Source: Fibrobacteria bacterium (lineage in GTDB: Bacteria; Fibrobacterota; Fibrobacteria; UBA11236). Taken from it: a stretch of 58,968 nt of DNA. The stretch covers positions 1 to 58,968 of the forward strand of contig JADGQO010000022.1 in the NCBI GenBank assembly GCA_017881725.1. The letters are read 5' to 3'. Within the stretch, counting starts at the first letter, position 1. Each line of letters opens with the position of its first letter. Position numbers and translations under genes: made by a program. Under the pieces are notes generated by a model, which saw nothing but the letters and a program-made list of their open reading frames with translations, searched no databases and was not told the DNA's origin. This document shows positions 1-9,272 of this stretch, in pieces.

Positions 1-579
1 AATGACGACAATCTGGTAATTGTTCCGGATCGCCGGAGACGGCGTATCCGTTTGTCGGGACTCGGCCAAGTTGTACGACGCAACCCTGAAGTTGCGTGAA
101 GCGGACGGTATCGCCGGGGAGGAATCCCCAAAAGCGGATTTCGACCATCGCCTCACCACCTTGACCTCTGACATCAGGAGAATGGTTTCCAACAACTCGG
201 CGACGCCACTCTCATGTCCGGGTACATCGGGTTTTGGAGGCATGCTGACCACGGCCAAGGCGCCGGCCTCCATGGCCTTGAAAGACCTCAGTGTTTCCGA
301 AGCCTCCAGCCTTGCGCTCAGAACTACGATGGGCACAGGTTGACTTTCCATGATGGCTCGGGTCGCTTGGATTCCGTCCATTACCGGCATTTCCAGGTTC
401 ATGAGAATGAGTCCGGGTCGGGGAATGGTCTTGAGGACGTCGATCGCCCGTTGCCCGTTGCGCGCTGTCGCAAGGAGCTTGAAACCGGGATGGGACGACA
501 ATAATCCCACCAGAAATTCCCTGTCGGTTATCGAGGCTTCCACCAAGAGGACGCCCACCGGTTCCCGGACGGTGCTCAT
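1..579 (-). CDS. cheB: CheB-type chemotaxis methylesterase (WspF-like), 3' end beyond window, degenerate receiver
   Basis: The visible 193 residues form an N-terminal receiver domain and a linker, and the window edge cuts the gene where a CheB catalytic domain would begin (last residues YQIVVI). CheB proteins demethylate or deamidate receptor glutamates and are normally activated by phosphorylation from CheA. The receiver fold is recognisable (PVMDG after the phosphorylation loop), but the key residues are changed. The N-terminal acidic pair is EA (residues 14-15), the phospho-acceptor is Asn61 (AAC, bases 397-399) within LILMNLEMP, and the conserved Lys position reads VSMP. The start ATG overlaps the cheA stop by four bases (ATGA), so it is the last visible gene of the operon. 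Family assignment is good from position and fold. Loss of phospho-regulation is inference. Confidence 0.82.
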   Translation of the reverse strand, partial: MSTVREPVGVLLVEASITDREFLVGLLSSHPGFKLLATARNGQRAIDVLKTIPRPGLILMNLEMPVMDGIQATRAIMESQPVPIVVLSARLEASETLRSFKAMEAGALAVVSMPPKPDVPGHESGVAELLETILLMSEVKVVRRWSKSAFGDSSPAIPSASRNFRVASYNLAESRQTDTPSPAIRNNYQIVVI

Positions 580-2783
580 AGGCTTGCTCCCAGGAATTCC
601 AACAACCGGTCGGCATCGAACTCGCCTTTGGCCATATAGGCGTTGGCTCCGAATGCCATTCCGCGCGCCCGCTCCCCTTCTGAGTCCAGGGACGTCACGA
701 GAACGACGGGCAGGGTGCACCATTTTTCATCTGCTCGAATTCGGGCGAGGAGCTCGAACCCGCCCATGCGCGGCATCTCCACATCGGAAACGATGATGTC
801 GAACGTCTCCTTATCCAAAGCTGCCAAGGCCGCCACCCCGTCCACGGCGATCGAGACCGAATATCCGGCGGTTTCGAGCAGGCTCTTGATTAAGGTGCGC
901 GAGGTGATGCTGTCCTCGACAACCAGGACCTTGCGCGGGCCCGATGCCGATTCCTCTTCTGGCACAGCCGTGGCCCTTTCGCCCGGCGTCCACGCCCTGA
1001 AGCCTCCCAAATTTAAAACCAGGGCGGTTTCTCCCGTGATGAGCGTAACGGCTCCAACAATTTTGTCCAACTTGCCAAAGGGGGGGCCTAAGGGCTTCAC
1101 CACGATTTCCTGTTCGCCGTGGATGGATTCCACGAAGACGGCCCGGGCGGATCCCTCCACTCCCAGGATGAGGACCACCCCCGCTTTTTTCCACGCTTTC
1201 CCCGATTTCCCGGAAGCGGGCATGTCCAGGATTTGGGCCAGGGGCGCGACCTCCAGCCATTCCCCGTCCAACTGGACGGCTGGCCACTTCGTGGTTTTGC
1301 CGGCGTTGGGATAGTATCTCCTGACATGGCGCACCTGCGAAGTCGGCACAACGTATTTCCTGTCGCCGATTCCAACCACCAATCCTCTCGATGTGGAAAG
1401 TTGGGAAGGCAGGATGAGGATGAAGCATGTGCCTCGGCCAGGAACGCTTTCTACCGTGACCGATCCCCCCCGCTTCTCGGTGCGTTCGCGGACGATGGCC
1501 AATCCCAGGCCGCGTCCCGACAGGGCTGTTACTTCCCCCCGGGTGGTGAGGCCGCTGCGGAATGCCAGTTGCAGGACCTGTGAGTCATCCAGTCCATTCG
1601 CCTCCTCGGCGGAGAGGACCCCGTTCCTAACGGCCGATTCCTTGAGCTGGACGGGATCGAAGCCGCGTCCGTCATCCTTGACCTCAATTCTCACCTTGCC
1701 TTCGGGCGCCGTGGAGACGGATAGCTGCAAGATTCCTTCGGCAGGTTTCCCCAGGGCCACCCGCGCTTCCGGGCCCTCGATTCCATGATCAATGGCGTTG
1801 CGGACCAGATGCAGCAGGATCTCCCGTAACTCCTCGGCTACGGGCTTCTCCATTTCCCTGTCGGCTCCGGAAATAGTCACACGCACCCGTTTCCCGGTTT
1901 GCACCGCGAGGTCGCGGGCCAGCTTGGGAAAGTCCTCCAGCAGGTCACCCGCCGGGATCATGAATACGTCCCGCAAGCCCGTGAGCAGAAGGGCTGTCAC
2001 TTGAGCCAAATCGTCGCGATGGCCTAAGCCCAGCTTCCGCGCTAAGCCGCTCATAACTTCCAAGGAGCCGGCAAGTTTCAGCAGTTCCTGTCCACCCGCG
2101 CGCGCGCGGGAAGCCCTGCTTCGGAATTCCTTTTCAAGTTTCGCGGACAATTCCGCGGCGGTCCGCTGCATGTCCTCCAAATGGAGCAGAAGGCGGTTGG
2201 AAAGGATCTTCGCCATCGTCAATTGATCCACGTGTTCGTGCAGCGCCTCTAGTTTTTTCATGGGTAAGCGCACCATGTTTTCCGGCCCGGTCCGCAGGAA
2301 GGCCGCCTGGATTTCTCGAGGGGGGAGAATGAGCCTTGGCGTAGCGGTCATGGACGCCATCCGTTCCTTCGATGAGTCGCCGCCGGGCTTATTCTGTTCG
2401 ATATCCCGCAACGACTGGATGAGCGCCGGGTTCTGGCCCACGGGCTCCAAATCGCGGCGCCGGGCGGCGAGCATATCCTCCAATAGGGCGCGCGCCGCGT
2501 TCAGGATGTCGAATAGTTCGGAAGTCAGGACGGTTTGGCCCGATTTCAGGGAATGCAGGGAACCTTCCACGGCTTGGCAAAGAGATTCCATCTCGCTGTA
2601 ATGGACCGCCCTCGCAGCGCCTTTCAAGCTATGGGCGGCGCGGTAAAGGGATTCGGCAAGACCTTCCGAGGCGCCTTCACCGCTCCGCTCCCAGGCAATG
2701 AGGCCGGAACCCAGGCGATGCAAATGCTCCGAGGCTTCCTCATGGAAGGTGCTTTCCAGACGTTTCCGGAATTCTTCGTTCAT
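576..2783 (-). CDS. cheA: Hybrid CheA histidine kinase with C-terminal receiver (WspE-like)
   Basis: 735 residues. Domains in order: HPt (1-110, phospho-accepting His51 in AAHSLKGAA), a linker without a clear CheY/CheB-binding P2 domain, dimerisation helices (about 170-280), HATPase_c (N box LVRNAIDHGIEG near 327, G1 DDGRGFD near 370, G2 GRGLGLAIV near 423), a CheW-like coupling domain (about 460-605) and a complete receiver (617-735). The receiver keeps its acidic pair (Glu623-Asp624), Asp667 in VSDVEMP and the Lys in YMAKGE, so it should accept phosphate. CheA-receiver fusions of this kind are typical of Wsp and other non-flagellar chemosensory systems. It lies 27 bp downstream of the receptor gene and overlaps cheB by four bases. 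No flagellar or cheY gene is visible nearby. Confidence 0.93.
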   Translation of the reverse strand: MNEEFRKRLESTFHEEASEHLHRLGSGLIAWERSGEGASEGLAESLYRAAHSLKGAARAVHYSEMESLCQAVEGSLHSLKSGQTVLTSELFDILNAARALLEDMLAARRRDLEPVGQNPALIQSLRDIEQNKPGGDSSKERMASMTATPRLILPPREIQAAFLRTGPENMVRLPMKKLEALHEHVDQLTMAKILSNRLLLHLEDMQRTAAELSAKLEKEFRSRASRARAGGQELLKLAGSLEVMSGLARKLGLGHRDDLAQVTALLLTGLRDVFMIPAGDLLEDFPKLARDLAVQTGKRVRVTISGADREMEKPVAEELREILLHLVRNAIDHGIEGPEARVALGKPAEGILQLSVSTAPEGKVRIEVKDDGRGFDPVQLKESAVRNGVLSAEEANGLDDSQVLQLAFRSGLTTRGEVTALSGRGLGLAIVRERTEKRGGSVTVESVPGRGTCFILILPSQLSTSRGLVVGIGDRKYVVPTSQVRHVRRYYPNAGKTTKWPAVQLDGEWLEVAPLAQILDMPASGKSGKAWKKAGVVLILGVEGSARAVFVESIHGEQEIVVKPLGPPFGKLDKIVGAVTLITGETALVLNLGGFRAWTPGERATAVPEEESASGPRKVLVVEDSITSRTLIKSLLETAGYSVSIAVDGVAALAALDKETFDIIVSDVEMPRMGGFELLARIRADEKWCTLPVVLVTSLDSEGERARGMAFGANAYMAKGEFDADRLLEFLGASL

Positions 2784-2810
2784 CGATTCTTTTCCCGAGT
2801 CCTGGGTCCG

Positions 2811-4568
2811 CTAGACTTTGTAACGTTGCGCCAAGGCTTTCAGTCTTTGGCCCAAGTCGTTGATGCTTTTTGCCGCGTTTCCGGCCTGGCTCACGCTTTC
2901 CACGTTCTGGTTACCCGCTAGGCGGATGCTCTCCATCGCCAATGTCACCTGATCCATTCCGACCACTTGCTGATGGCTGGCTGCGGCGATTTGCAAGGAG
3001 GCTTGAGCTGCTTCCTGAACAATATCTGCGAGCAGTCCTATGGACTGGGCGGCTTCCTGGGACTGCCGCACCCCTCCTTCCACCGACTTGGCCCCCTGTT
3101 CGGCGGCCATTACAGCTTTCGCGATCCCCTTTTGGATGTCGTTGAGAATAGCCCTGACCTGGCGTGTGGCGCTCTTGCTTTGCTCCGCCATAATGCGCAC
3201 CTCCTGGGCGACAACCAGGAAGCCTTTGCCATGTTCCCCGGCCCGGGCGGCTTCGATGGAGGCATTGACAGAAAGAAGGTTCGCTTGTTCGGCGATTTCA
3301 TTGACTGAAACGAGGATTTCTCCGATGGCCTGGTTCTGTTCTCCCAGCTTCACGGTGCTGTCCGCTATGGTCTCCATCTGGCCTCGGATCCGGTCCATGA
3401 CTTGGATGGTGTCTTCCACGGCTTTCTTCCCGACTTGGGAAACCTGGTTGGCCTTTTCAGCGGTGGCGGATACGGCCCTGGCCTTCTGGCTCGCCATCTG
3501 CGCCGTCTGCCGTACCTCTTCCACGGTGGTGGTGGTCTCGCGGATGGCTGTGGCCGTCTGTGAAGCTCCGGCGATCAACTGCGATGTTCCCGCCATGACC
3601 TGGCTGGCGGAAGAGGCCAGTACGTTCACGCCTTCCGAGATTTCCCCTACCATTTTCCGAAGGCTGTCGGCCATACCGGAGAAGGCGATTCCCAATATGT
3701 CCTTGTCCGATTGGGGCCGGAGGGTAACAGTCAGATCGCCCTCAGCGATACTTTCGGCCCCGGTCGCGGTTTTTCGAAGACTGGCCGCCATATGTGAAAA
3801 GGCTTCGGACAACTTGCCGATTTCATCCGACCGCCCAGCGGCCAGCGATGTGATCTCCAGATTGCCCATGGCTATTTTGGCGGCTTCGCGCGTGAGGCTG
3901 CCTAGGGGAACGGCAAGATTGCGGTTGAGCAAAAAGACCAACCAGCCGCTGAAGGCCAGGGCGAAAATCCCGGAAAAGGAAATGATCCAGAAAGAATCGG
4001 AAACCAGGCTTTCGGATTTTTCCACCGACAGGGCCGCGCGCCTTTCCGACTTTGCCACCATACCGTTCGACATCTCGACAATTTTCTGGAATTTCGTAGT
4101 CTGCGCGCCCAGGGAGAGGGCTTTGGCTTCCACAAATTTGCCGGCCAGGCTTAAGGGGATGACCGAGCCGTCCCGCACTGAAACGTACGCATCGAATATG
4201 CTTTTAAGGTTCTTTAAATCGGTTTGGTATTCCGGGTCCTCCAGATTAAAGCTCATCAGGTGGTCGAACAGGGAGTCGTTCTTCCGGGTAGAAGCTTTTA
4301 CTTCCTCCTGGTCCGCTGCCTGTGCGGTCTTTTCCCCTTCGACTAGGAGCAGGAAAAGCCCGGAAACCCGTCCGGCATTCAGGTTCGCCTGCAGCTGGAT
4401 CAAATCCTGGCTTATCCGGAAGTCCTTCTGGAATAGATCCACCTGTGCGTCGCGAATCTTGCGCAGCGCGGAATAGGAAAGAAACATGACCATGATCATC
4501 AAGAGAACAAGGGATCCAAAGGCCCAGGCCAGCTTGGATCGGGTGTTGAGGTTACTGAAATAGGACAT
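2811..4568 (-). CDS. Methyl-accepting chemotaxis protein with periplasmic four-helix-type sensor
   Basis: 585 residues. A first membrane helix (about 13-32) and a second (about 193-214) bracket a mainly helical periplasmic segment of about 160 residues that resembles a 4HB_MCP sensor. A HAMP linker follows (about 215-267), then the cytoplasmic methyl-accepting coiled coil. The highly conserved tip is present ([21 protein letters not shown] followed by [18 protein letters not shown]). There is no C-terminal CheR-tethering pentapeptide, since the protein ends [10 protein letters not shown]. It sits between cheW and cheA in the same operon and is presumably the receptor for this signalling complex, comparable to WspA. 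The ligand or stimulus cannot be told from sequence. Confidence 0.95.
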   Translation of the reverse strand: MSYFSNLNTRSKLAWAFGSLVLLMIMVMFLSYSALRKIRDAQVDLFQKDFRISQDLIQLQANLNAGRVSGLFLLLVEGEKTAQAADQEEVKASTRKNDSLFDHLMSFNLEDPEYQTDLKNLKSIFDAYVSVRDGSVIPLSLAGKFVEAKALSLGAQTTKFQKIVEMSNGMVAKSERRAALSVEKSESLVSDSFWIISFSGIFALAFSGWLVFLLNRNLAVPLGSLTREAAKIAMGNLEITSLAAGRSDEIGKLSEAFSHMAASLRKTATGAESIAEGDLTVTLRPQSDKDILGIAFSGMADSLRKMVGEISEGVNVLASSASQVMAGTSQLIAGASQTATAIRETTTTVEEVRQTAQMASQKARAVSATAEKANQVSQVGKKAVEDTIQVMDRIRGQMETIADSTVKLGEQNQAIGEILVSVNEIAEQANLLSVNASIEAARAGEHGKGFLVVAQEVRIMAEQSKSATRQVRAILNDIQKGIAKAVMAAEQGAKSVEGGVRQSQEAAQSIGLLADIVQEAAQASLQIAAASHQQVVGMDQVTLAMESIRLAGNQNVESVSQAGNAAKSINDLGQRLKALAQRYKV

Positions 4569-4590
4569 AGGATTTCACTTCCATTCTTGC

Positions 4591-5121
4591 TTAGTTGCTG
4601 CCCGTTCCATGGATGACCGTTTCCAGGAGCTGTTTGACGTCAAGTATCAGTTCCCCGCCATTCGCCATTCCGGAAACCCATTTCAGGGAAGATCCGCGCA
4701 GGCCGCCTATTTCATGGTAGGCATAAGTTTTGAAGCCTATCACTTCGGAGACTTGGAGGCCCACCTCATGTCCGGACAGTTTGAGGAGGAGGATCGGCGA
4801 CTGCGCCGAGGTGTCCGACGGTTGATCCCGGGAGAACCCCAACAAGGTTGGTAGACTGAGGATCGCAACCATCTTCCCCCGATGATTGAAACCTCCTAAA
4901 ACATGCGCGGGGGATCCTGGAACAGGGATGATATCGTCCGCCAGGGTAGCTTCGCAGGCATATTCGGCCTCCACTGCAAGCATTTTCGCGCCGAAGGTGA
5001 AAACCAGGTATTCCTTGCCGTCATTGGCCGCGGCCGAAACAGGCTCTCGCGCCAGGAGAATCGCTCGTTCGCGTAGAATCCTTTCCAAGGCATCTTGATC
5101 GGTCGGAGGTTGATTGATCAC
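4591..5121 (-). CDS. cheW: CheW-like coupling protein (second of two in the operon)
   Basis: 176 residues, a single CheW/SH3-like domain (about 30-170) with the usual hydrophobic pattern (LVFTFGAKMLAVEAEYACEA, then HVLGGFNHRGKMVAILSL). It would couple the receptor to CheA. The start is a GTG at 5121 that overlaps the stop of the upstream cheR gene (GTGA), which implies translational coupling. The ATG of the following receptor gene lies 22 bp downstream. The operon encodes two CheW proteins flanking CheR, the same pattern as WspB and WspD around WspC. Confidence 0.92.
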   Translation of the reverse strand: MINQPPTDQDALERILRERAILLAREPVSAAANDGKEYLVFTFGAKMLAVEAEYACEATLADDIIPVPGSPAHVLGGFNHRGKMVAILSLPTLLGFSRDQPSDTSAQSPILLLKLSGHEVGLQVSEVIGFKTYAYHEIGGLRGSSLKWVSGMANGGELILDVKQLLETVIHGTGSN

Positions 5122-6551
5122 TGGGCGTCGTCTTTATTCAGGATATTCAAGAGCACCAGCTTTAGTTTTCCCGAGGTCATTTCCCCATCTGAGCCAGGCA
5201 ATGCGTAGTTGGACGGAAGCGCTTGGACCAATCGCAAGGCATTGCGGAAATGGGAGAGGGCGCTCTGCGGACCCTCCAGCCGTTGTTGCAGGCTGCCCAA
5301 CGCGAAATGGGCCAAAATGAAATCCTGGTCTTTTTTAAGCAACTCGGTCAGCCTGGATATGGCTTCCCCGTCATCGCCTTTTTCACGGAAGATGGTCGCA
5401 ACCAGGAAGGACAACTCGGAGGATGCAATGCCTTCAGCGGCTTTCAGTCCCCATTGGAGGGCGTCTTCCAGGCGCCCTTGATCAGCGTAAGCCTTGGTGA
5501 GGATGGCCATGGCCGGATAATCCCACGGATCTTTTTCCAACCGTGCCTGGGCGAGTATTTCCTCGGACTTTTCTCGCTCCATGCCCGTGGACTTGCCCGC
5601 AATCGAATGGACGGCCGTCGCATCGGAAACGGCGGTCGGCCGCAGGGAACGCCCAGCTGCGGCGGATGGAAAATTTCCGGATTCGGGAGGTTTCGGGTCG
5701 CCCGTCTTGGCCAACAGAAAGGGCACGCCATATGGGCTTGCTATCAATCCGGAGACTCGCGCCAATGTGGTTTCCACCGGTGCCAGGGCCAAAAGCCCGT
5801 CCTCGGATAGTGCCTTTCCCAGCCGCGCCAGAATGCTTTCCGCTTTTCCTACGGTCATGTACATCAAAACATTTCGGCAAAGCACCAGATCCATGGCCTG
5901 GGTGTTGGTAAGGGGCGAGGGGTATTCCTCCAAGGTCAGATTCAGTTGGGCGAAATGGACCATGCGGCGGATTTCGTTCTTTACCAGGTGGCGTTTATCC
6001 TTGGCGGATTCGAAGTATAGGGCCTTGAGACCCGGCGCAAGCGCTCTCATGGACCAATCCCCGTATTTTCCTTCCCGGGCTTTTTCCAGGAAGGTGGTAT
6101 TCAAGTCCGTGCCGAGGATGGTGACGGTCCATTGGTTTAAATCGGGAAGCAATTTGGTCAGGAGCATGGCGATTGAATACGGCTCTTCGCCCGTGCAGCA
6201 GGCAGCGCTCCAGATCCGTAGGAAGGGCATACCCGCAGCCCTTCTCCTGGCAATAAGAACCGGGAGCACGGATTCCTCCAATAGTCGAAAGAAGGCTTCA
6301 TCCCTGAAGAAATAGGTTTCGCCGATGGTCAGGTTCCGGGCAAGGGCGGTCATTTCCTTCGATAGGGGTGCGCTGAGGATCGCCGTCCTGACGAATTCTT
6401 CCGCGGTCGGGTACCCGCTTTCCCGGGTAGCCGCCAGGATACCCCTTTCCAAATCCTCCCAGCGTTCCTGGGCGAAATAGAGGCCCAGTTTTTTTTCGAT
6501 GGAATCGGCCAGCTGGGCAACCAAACCCATCGTTAAAATCTTAAGCGGCAT
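5118..6551 (-). CDS. cheR: CheR-type methyltransferase with C-terminal TPRs (WspC-like)
   Basis: 477 residues from the chosen ATG at 6551. That start is preceded by AAAAAGG and overlaps the end of cheW by 11 bp. A longer open frame to 6668 lies entirely within cheW and is unlikely to be used. The CheR core covers about 1-270: a helical N-domain, LTIGETYFFRD (74-84), the SAM-binding IWSAACCTGEEPYSIAM (113-129), LGTDLN (146-151) and LCRNVLMYM (224-232). The C-terminal part (about 340-440) has TPR-like helices, as in WspC. CheR methylates receptor glutamates using S-adenosylmethionine, opposing CheB. The receptor lacks a tethering pentapeptide, so the TPRs may provide docking; that is inference. 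Confidence 0.93.
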   Translation of the reverse strand: MPLKILTMGLVAQLADSIEKKLGLYFAQERWEDLERGILAATRESGYPTAEEFVRTAILSAPLSKEMTALARNLTIGETYFFRDEAFFRLLEESVLPVLIARRRAAGMPFLRIWSAACCTGEEPYSIAMLLTKLLPDLNQWTVTILGTDLNTTFLEKAREGKYGDWSMRALAPGLKALYFESAKDKRHLVKNEIRRMVHFAQLNLTLEEYPSPLTNTQAMDLVLCRNVLMYMTVGKAESILARLGKALSEDGLLALAPVETTLARVSGLIASPYGVPFLLAKTGDPKPPESGNFPSAAAGRSLRPTAVSDATAVHSIAGKSTGMEREKSEEILAQARLEKDPWDYPAMAILTKAYADQGRLEDALQWGLKAAEGIASSELSFLVATIFREKGDDGEAISRLTELLKKDQDFILAHFALGSLQQRLEGPQSALSHFRNALRLVQALPSNYALPGSDGEMTSGKLKLVLLNILNKDDAQ

Positions 6552-7041
6552 CACGACCTTTTTCCGGCGCGGCGCTTCCGGCAGCGCTGTGGAGCAAGGC
6601 TTTATCGATGACGGCTTCTTCTTCCAGGGATAGGAACCGATCCAGATCCTGTATCCATAGGAGACCATCCTCCCTTTTCAACATACCGGAAACATGTGAG
6701 ATTCCCGGTGACAATTGATCATGAGCAGTGAAATCGACGGAAGCGCCATCCACCAATTCGGAAACCGAATCCACTACCAGAATCATCCGTCGCAGCGCGG
6801 ATTTGGTGATGATAAAGATATGGCCGGGATGAATCCGGGTGGGAACGGATTCCAAGCGCAGACCCATGTCGAAAACGGGCAGCAGCTTTCCTGCGACATT
6901 CGCGATTCCAAGCAGAACGTTCGGCCCTTGGGGAGAGGGAGCGATCAGGGCGGCTCTTACGACCCTTTCAACCCTGTCCGCGGCTAAAGCCAGGCTTAGT
7001 CTTCCGACTTTGAAAGTCAGGAATCGAATGGTTTCAACCAT
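6541..7041 (-). CDS. cheW: CheW-like coupling protein, first gene of the chemosensory operon
   Basis: 166 residues from the ATG at 7041, which has AGGTG nine bases upstream. An in-frame TTG at 7089 would add 16 residues but has no visible ribosome-binding site. The protein is a single CheW domain (IRFLTFKVGRLSLALAADRVERV, then NVLLGIANVAGKLLPVFDM). It is the most upstream gene of the block, so the operon promoter should lie in the roughly 450 bp beyond it. The last bases overlap the start of cheR. Confidence 0.92.
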   Translation of the reverse strand: MVETIRFLTFKVGRLSLALAADRVERVVRAALIAPSPQGPNVLLGIANVAGKLLPVFDMGLRLESVPTRIHPGHIFIITKSALRRMILVVDSVSELVDGASVDFTAHDQLSPGISHVSGMLKREDGLLWIQDLDRFLSLEEEAVIDKALLHSAAGSAAPEKGRDAA

Positions 7042-7497
7042 GGTAAGCGGCACCTGGAGAAAGCCCCACGGGAAAAATTGTATCGTCAAAAAACCGGGTT
7101 TGAAAAGCAGCTTCTTTAATAGACGGCTTCCAAAAATGAGGTGTATTCAATGAGAAACGATCCAATTCATGAGGTAAATGGAAAAAAGTGGGAGGCAATT
7201 GGTGCGCGGCCTTACTCGAAAGTTTACAAAATATTAATCCTGCCAATCCCTCATAAGTAGATATTCTGAATAACCGTGCTGCCACCGAATCCAAGCAGTG
7301 CAGGACTGCAATCGTGCCATAAAAAAAACATTAGTAATAGGTCTTCAATAATTTTATTTTCCAAAACCTGGGGTCTGTCTGGTCCTCAATGTGAACTGTT
7401 CCCCTGACACCGGACACGACGAAAGTCCCGGAGGCCTTGGCGGAAGCGGTATGCTCGAAACAATTGGTATTCGACGCCGCTCAGCATGTTCGCCAAA
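7042..7497. other. Intergenic region upstream of the chemosensory operon
   Basis: No convincing gene. The part next to cheW is AT-rich and presumably contains the operon promoter, but no clear -10/-35 pair stands out. The segment around 7391-7497 is more GC-rich and abuts the broken transposase. The stretch starting at 7391 (gtgaactgttcccctgacac) looks like an insertion-sequence terminus, which would explain why the transposase is cut there. That reading is tentative. Confidence 0.4.
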
Positions 7498-8181
7498 CTA
7501 TCCTTCGCTTGTCGCCGCGTTTCCCTTGGCTCGGGTAATCAAATGCCCGCCCATGGGAAACATCGAGCGCGCGAAATGGCCGGAAGCGTAGTAGGCATCG
7601 GCCACCAGATATAACGGTACGCGTCCAAGCACATCACCTAGAAGCTTCGGGAGTTTTGCTATCTGCGATTTTTTGTCTTTGGGTGTAAGACGAAGCCCCT
7701 CCAGAATGCGCGTGACAAGTGGAACGGCAAACACACCGGCAAGCGACCCTATTACAATCGCGATGTTCTGACAGGAATGTCCGGTGATATAGGTCGGCTT
7801 GGTGTTTGAGGAGGATTGCTGATGCAGTTTTTTCACAGTAGGCATTTGACGCCCGGACTTGGGAGCCTTGATTCCGTCCACGATTAATAAAATACGCCCG
7901 TTAACCTTGTGAGTCATTTTGTGGGAGACGAGTATTTGAGCCCAGATGCGAGTCATCACGTCCAGCTTGACGGCCCCGGAGGCAAAAAAGCCCAAAAGGC
8001 AATCGTAGATCTTGGCCTTTCCCCCCAAGCTGCGAACCAGCGAGGTGACACCCAGGAGATCCGTTCGTAGAACCGTGGCCAAGGTTACGCAACAGAACCA
8101 AAGGAAGGTTCTTTGTCGTGAGAAAGCTTTGCGAAACAGGGGAAGGATGCGAAGGAGACGTGTCCAAAGAGGGTTAGGCAT
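7498..8181 (-). pseudogene. Truncated DDE transposase (insertion sequence remnant)
   Basis: 227 residues of a DDE-type transposase. It begins with a plausible native N-terminus (MPNPLWTRLLRILPLFRKAF) and contains the first catalytic-Asp region (RILLIVDGIKAPKSGRQMP) and a second (VPLYLVADAYYASGHF). It stops shortly after HLITRAKG. Full-length members of such families usually run to roughly 400 residues or more, so the C-terminal third carrying the catalytic Glu is missing. No downstream continuation was found in the other frames. The sequence past the stop looks like unrelated or IS-end DNA. It is therefore very likely inactive. The exact IS family was not determined. Confidence 0.8.
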
Positions 8182-8213
8182 AGTATAGTATACGTAATCT
8201 ATATGTTGAAATA

Positions 8214-8567
8214 ATGCTTGATGAAAAGCATATTTCTGGAATGCGTGAAGAGGACGAAATCTCGAAATTGGAATCAGCGATAACAGCAGTGAAGGCTAAA
8301 ATTTTTGGCCTTGGTCCAATGCGCCCGGGCAAACTATCCCGGCAGTATAAGGATCGTGAAGCGAAGACTGGAAGTTATTGGCAGCTAAACTATACCTACC
8401 AGATGAAGAGCCGAACGGAATATGTTCGGACTCAATCCATTAGAAGAGTTCGAAAGGAAACGGCGGCATTCAGGGAGTACAAAAAGCTATCGGAAAAGTG
8501 GGTGGACTTGGAACTACAGTTATCGCAAATCAGGAGCGGATTGGAAAAACTTGCCGGGAATGTCTGA
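8214..8567 (+). CDS. DUF6788 family protein next to transposase remnant
   Basis: 117 residues. The central signature matches DUF6788: PGKLSRQY, then SYWQLNYTYQMKSRT, then VRTQSIRRVRKETAAFREYKKL and SEKWVDLELQL. The N-terminus is a short helical segment, and the C-terminus is a predicted helix. DUF6788 members are small proteins of unknown function that I recall as common neighbours of DDE transposases. Here the gene is divergent from the broken transposase with only 32 bp between the two starts. The Cys cluster present in many relatives after the SxQY motif is absent (the segment reads KDREAKTGSYW). A second ATG at 8241 is an alternative start. Function unknown. Confidence 0.72.
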   Translation: MLDEKHISGMREEDEISKLESAITAVKAKIFGLGPMRPGKLSRQYKDREAKTGSYWQLNYTYQMKSRTEYVRTQSIRRVRKETAAFREYKKLSEKWVDLELQLSQIRSGLEKLAGNV

Positions 8568-8693
8568 AATCAGTCCGAGAACTCCCGACTCTCAAGTAAA
8601 TATCCTTTTTCCGCATTTCCACTTTCCTGGACTGCCTTAAGCGTGACAATTATTTTTACCCGGGTATTATTGTCCTCAGGTAAGGAGAAATCC

Positions 8694-9272
8694 ATGGGGA
8701 AGCAAACCACATACTCGGCTTTTGAGGGCGATGCATTAATCAGTTCCGGAGCCTTGGCCAAAGTGGTCACCGAAGTCAAAAGCCGCATGGGAAAAGCGGC
8801 GCATACGCAAGCGTTGATTTTCAGCGACGAGAGCGGGCATGCCTTGGATTTTGATTTCCACGGAACGGCGAAGGACGTGGCCAGAAGGTTGGAGTCTTTT
8901 GTGGAACTGATCACAATTGCGAATCCTGGACCCGGCCGTCCGCGCTTAGGCGTGGTTTCACGAGAGGTATCGCTGCTCCCAAGACAATGGGAATGGCTGG
9001 CGACCCAGCCCGGAGGAGCCTCCGCATGCCTGCGCAAGCTGGTCGACGCGGCGCGAAAAAAAGAGGGGTCCGAGCCCACCCTCAAGCAAATCCAGGAACG
9101 GACTTATCGATTCATGTCCGTCGCCGCGGGAAATCGATCGGGTTACGAGGACGCCTTGCGGGCTCTATATCGTAAGGATGGGAAGCGATTCCAAACCGCC
9201 ATCGCCGCCTGGCCCCATGATGTACGGGCCTATGCCCTTAAATTGGCGGAACCGGCTATCAACGCGGGTTGA
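8694..9272 (+). CDS. DUF2239 family protein
   Basis: 192 residues from the ATG at 8694, which has an excellent ribosome-binding site (TAAGGAG, seven bases upstream). An in-frame start at 8643 would add 17 residues without such a site. The sequence fits DUF2239: N-terminal SAFEGDALISSGALAKVV, IFSDESGHALDFDFHGTA, GRPRLGVVSREVSLLPRQWEWLA, and the C-terminal QERTYRFMSVAAGNRSGYEDALRALYRKD. It is predicted to be soluble and cytoplasmic. The family is widespread but uncharacterised. It appears to be a single-gene unit after the IS remnant. Confidence 0.85.
   Translation: MGKQTTYSAFEGDALISSGALAKVVTEVKSRMGKAAHTQALIFSDESGHALDFDFHGTAKDVARRLESFVELITIANPGPGRPRLGVVSREVSLLPRQWEWLATQPGGASACLRKLVDAARKKEGSEPTLKQIQERTYRFMSVAAGNRSGYEDALRALYRKDGKRFQTAIAAWPHDVRAYALKLAEPAINAG

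Noticed and set aside
3040-4476. 478-residue open frame on the plus strand opposite the receptor gene
   Set aside because: Mirror frame of the chemoreceptor coding sequence; no domain, no start signal, Ser/Arg/Thr-rich composition.
7498-8181. Intact insertion sequence
   Set aside because: The transposase lacks its C-terminal third and no pair of terminal inverted repeats could be found around it.
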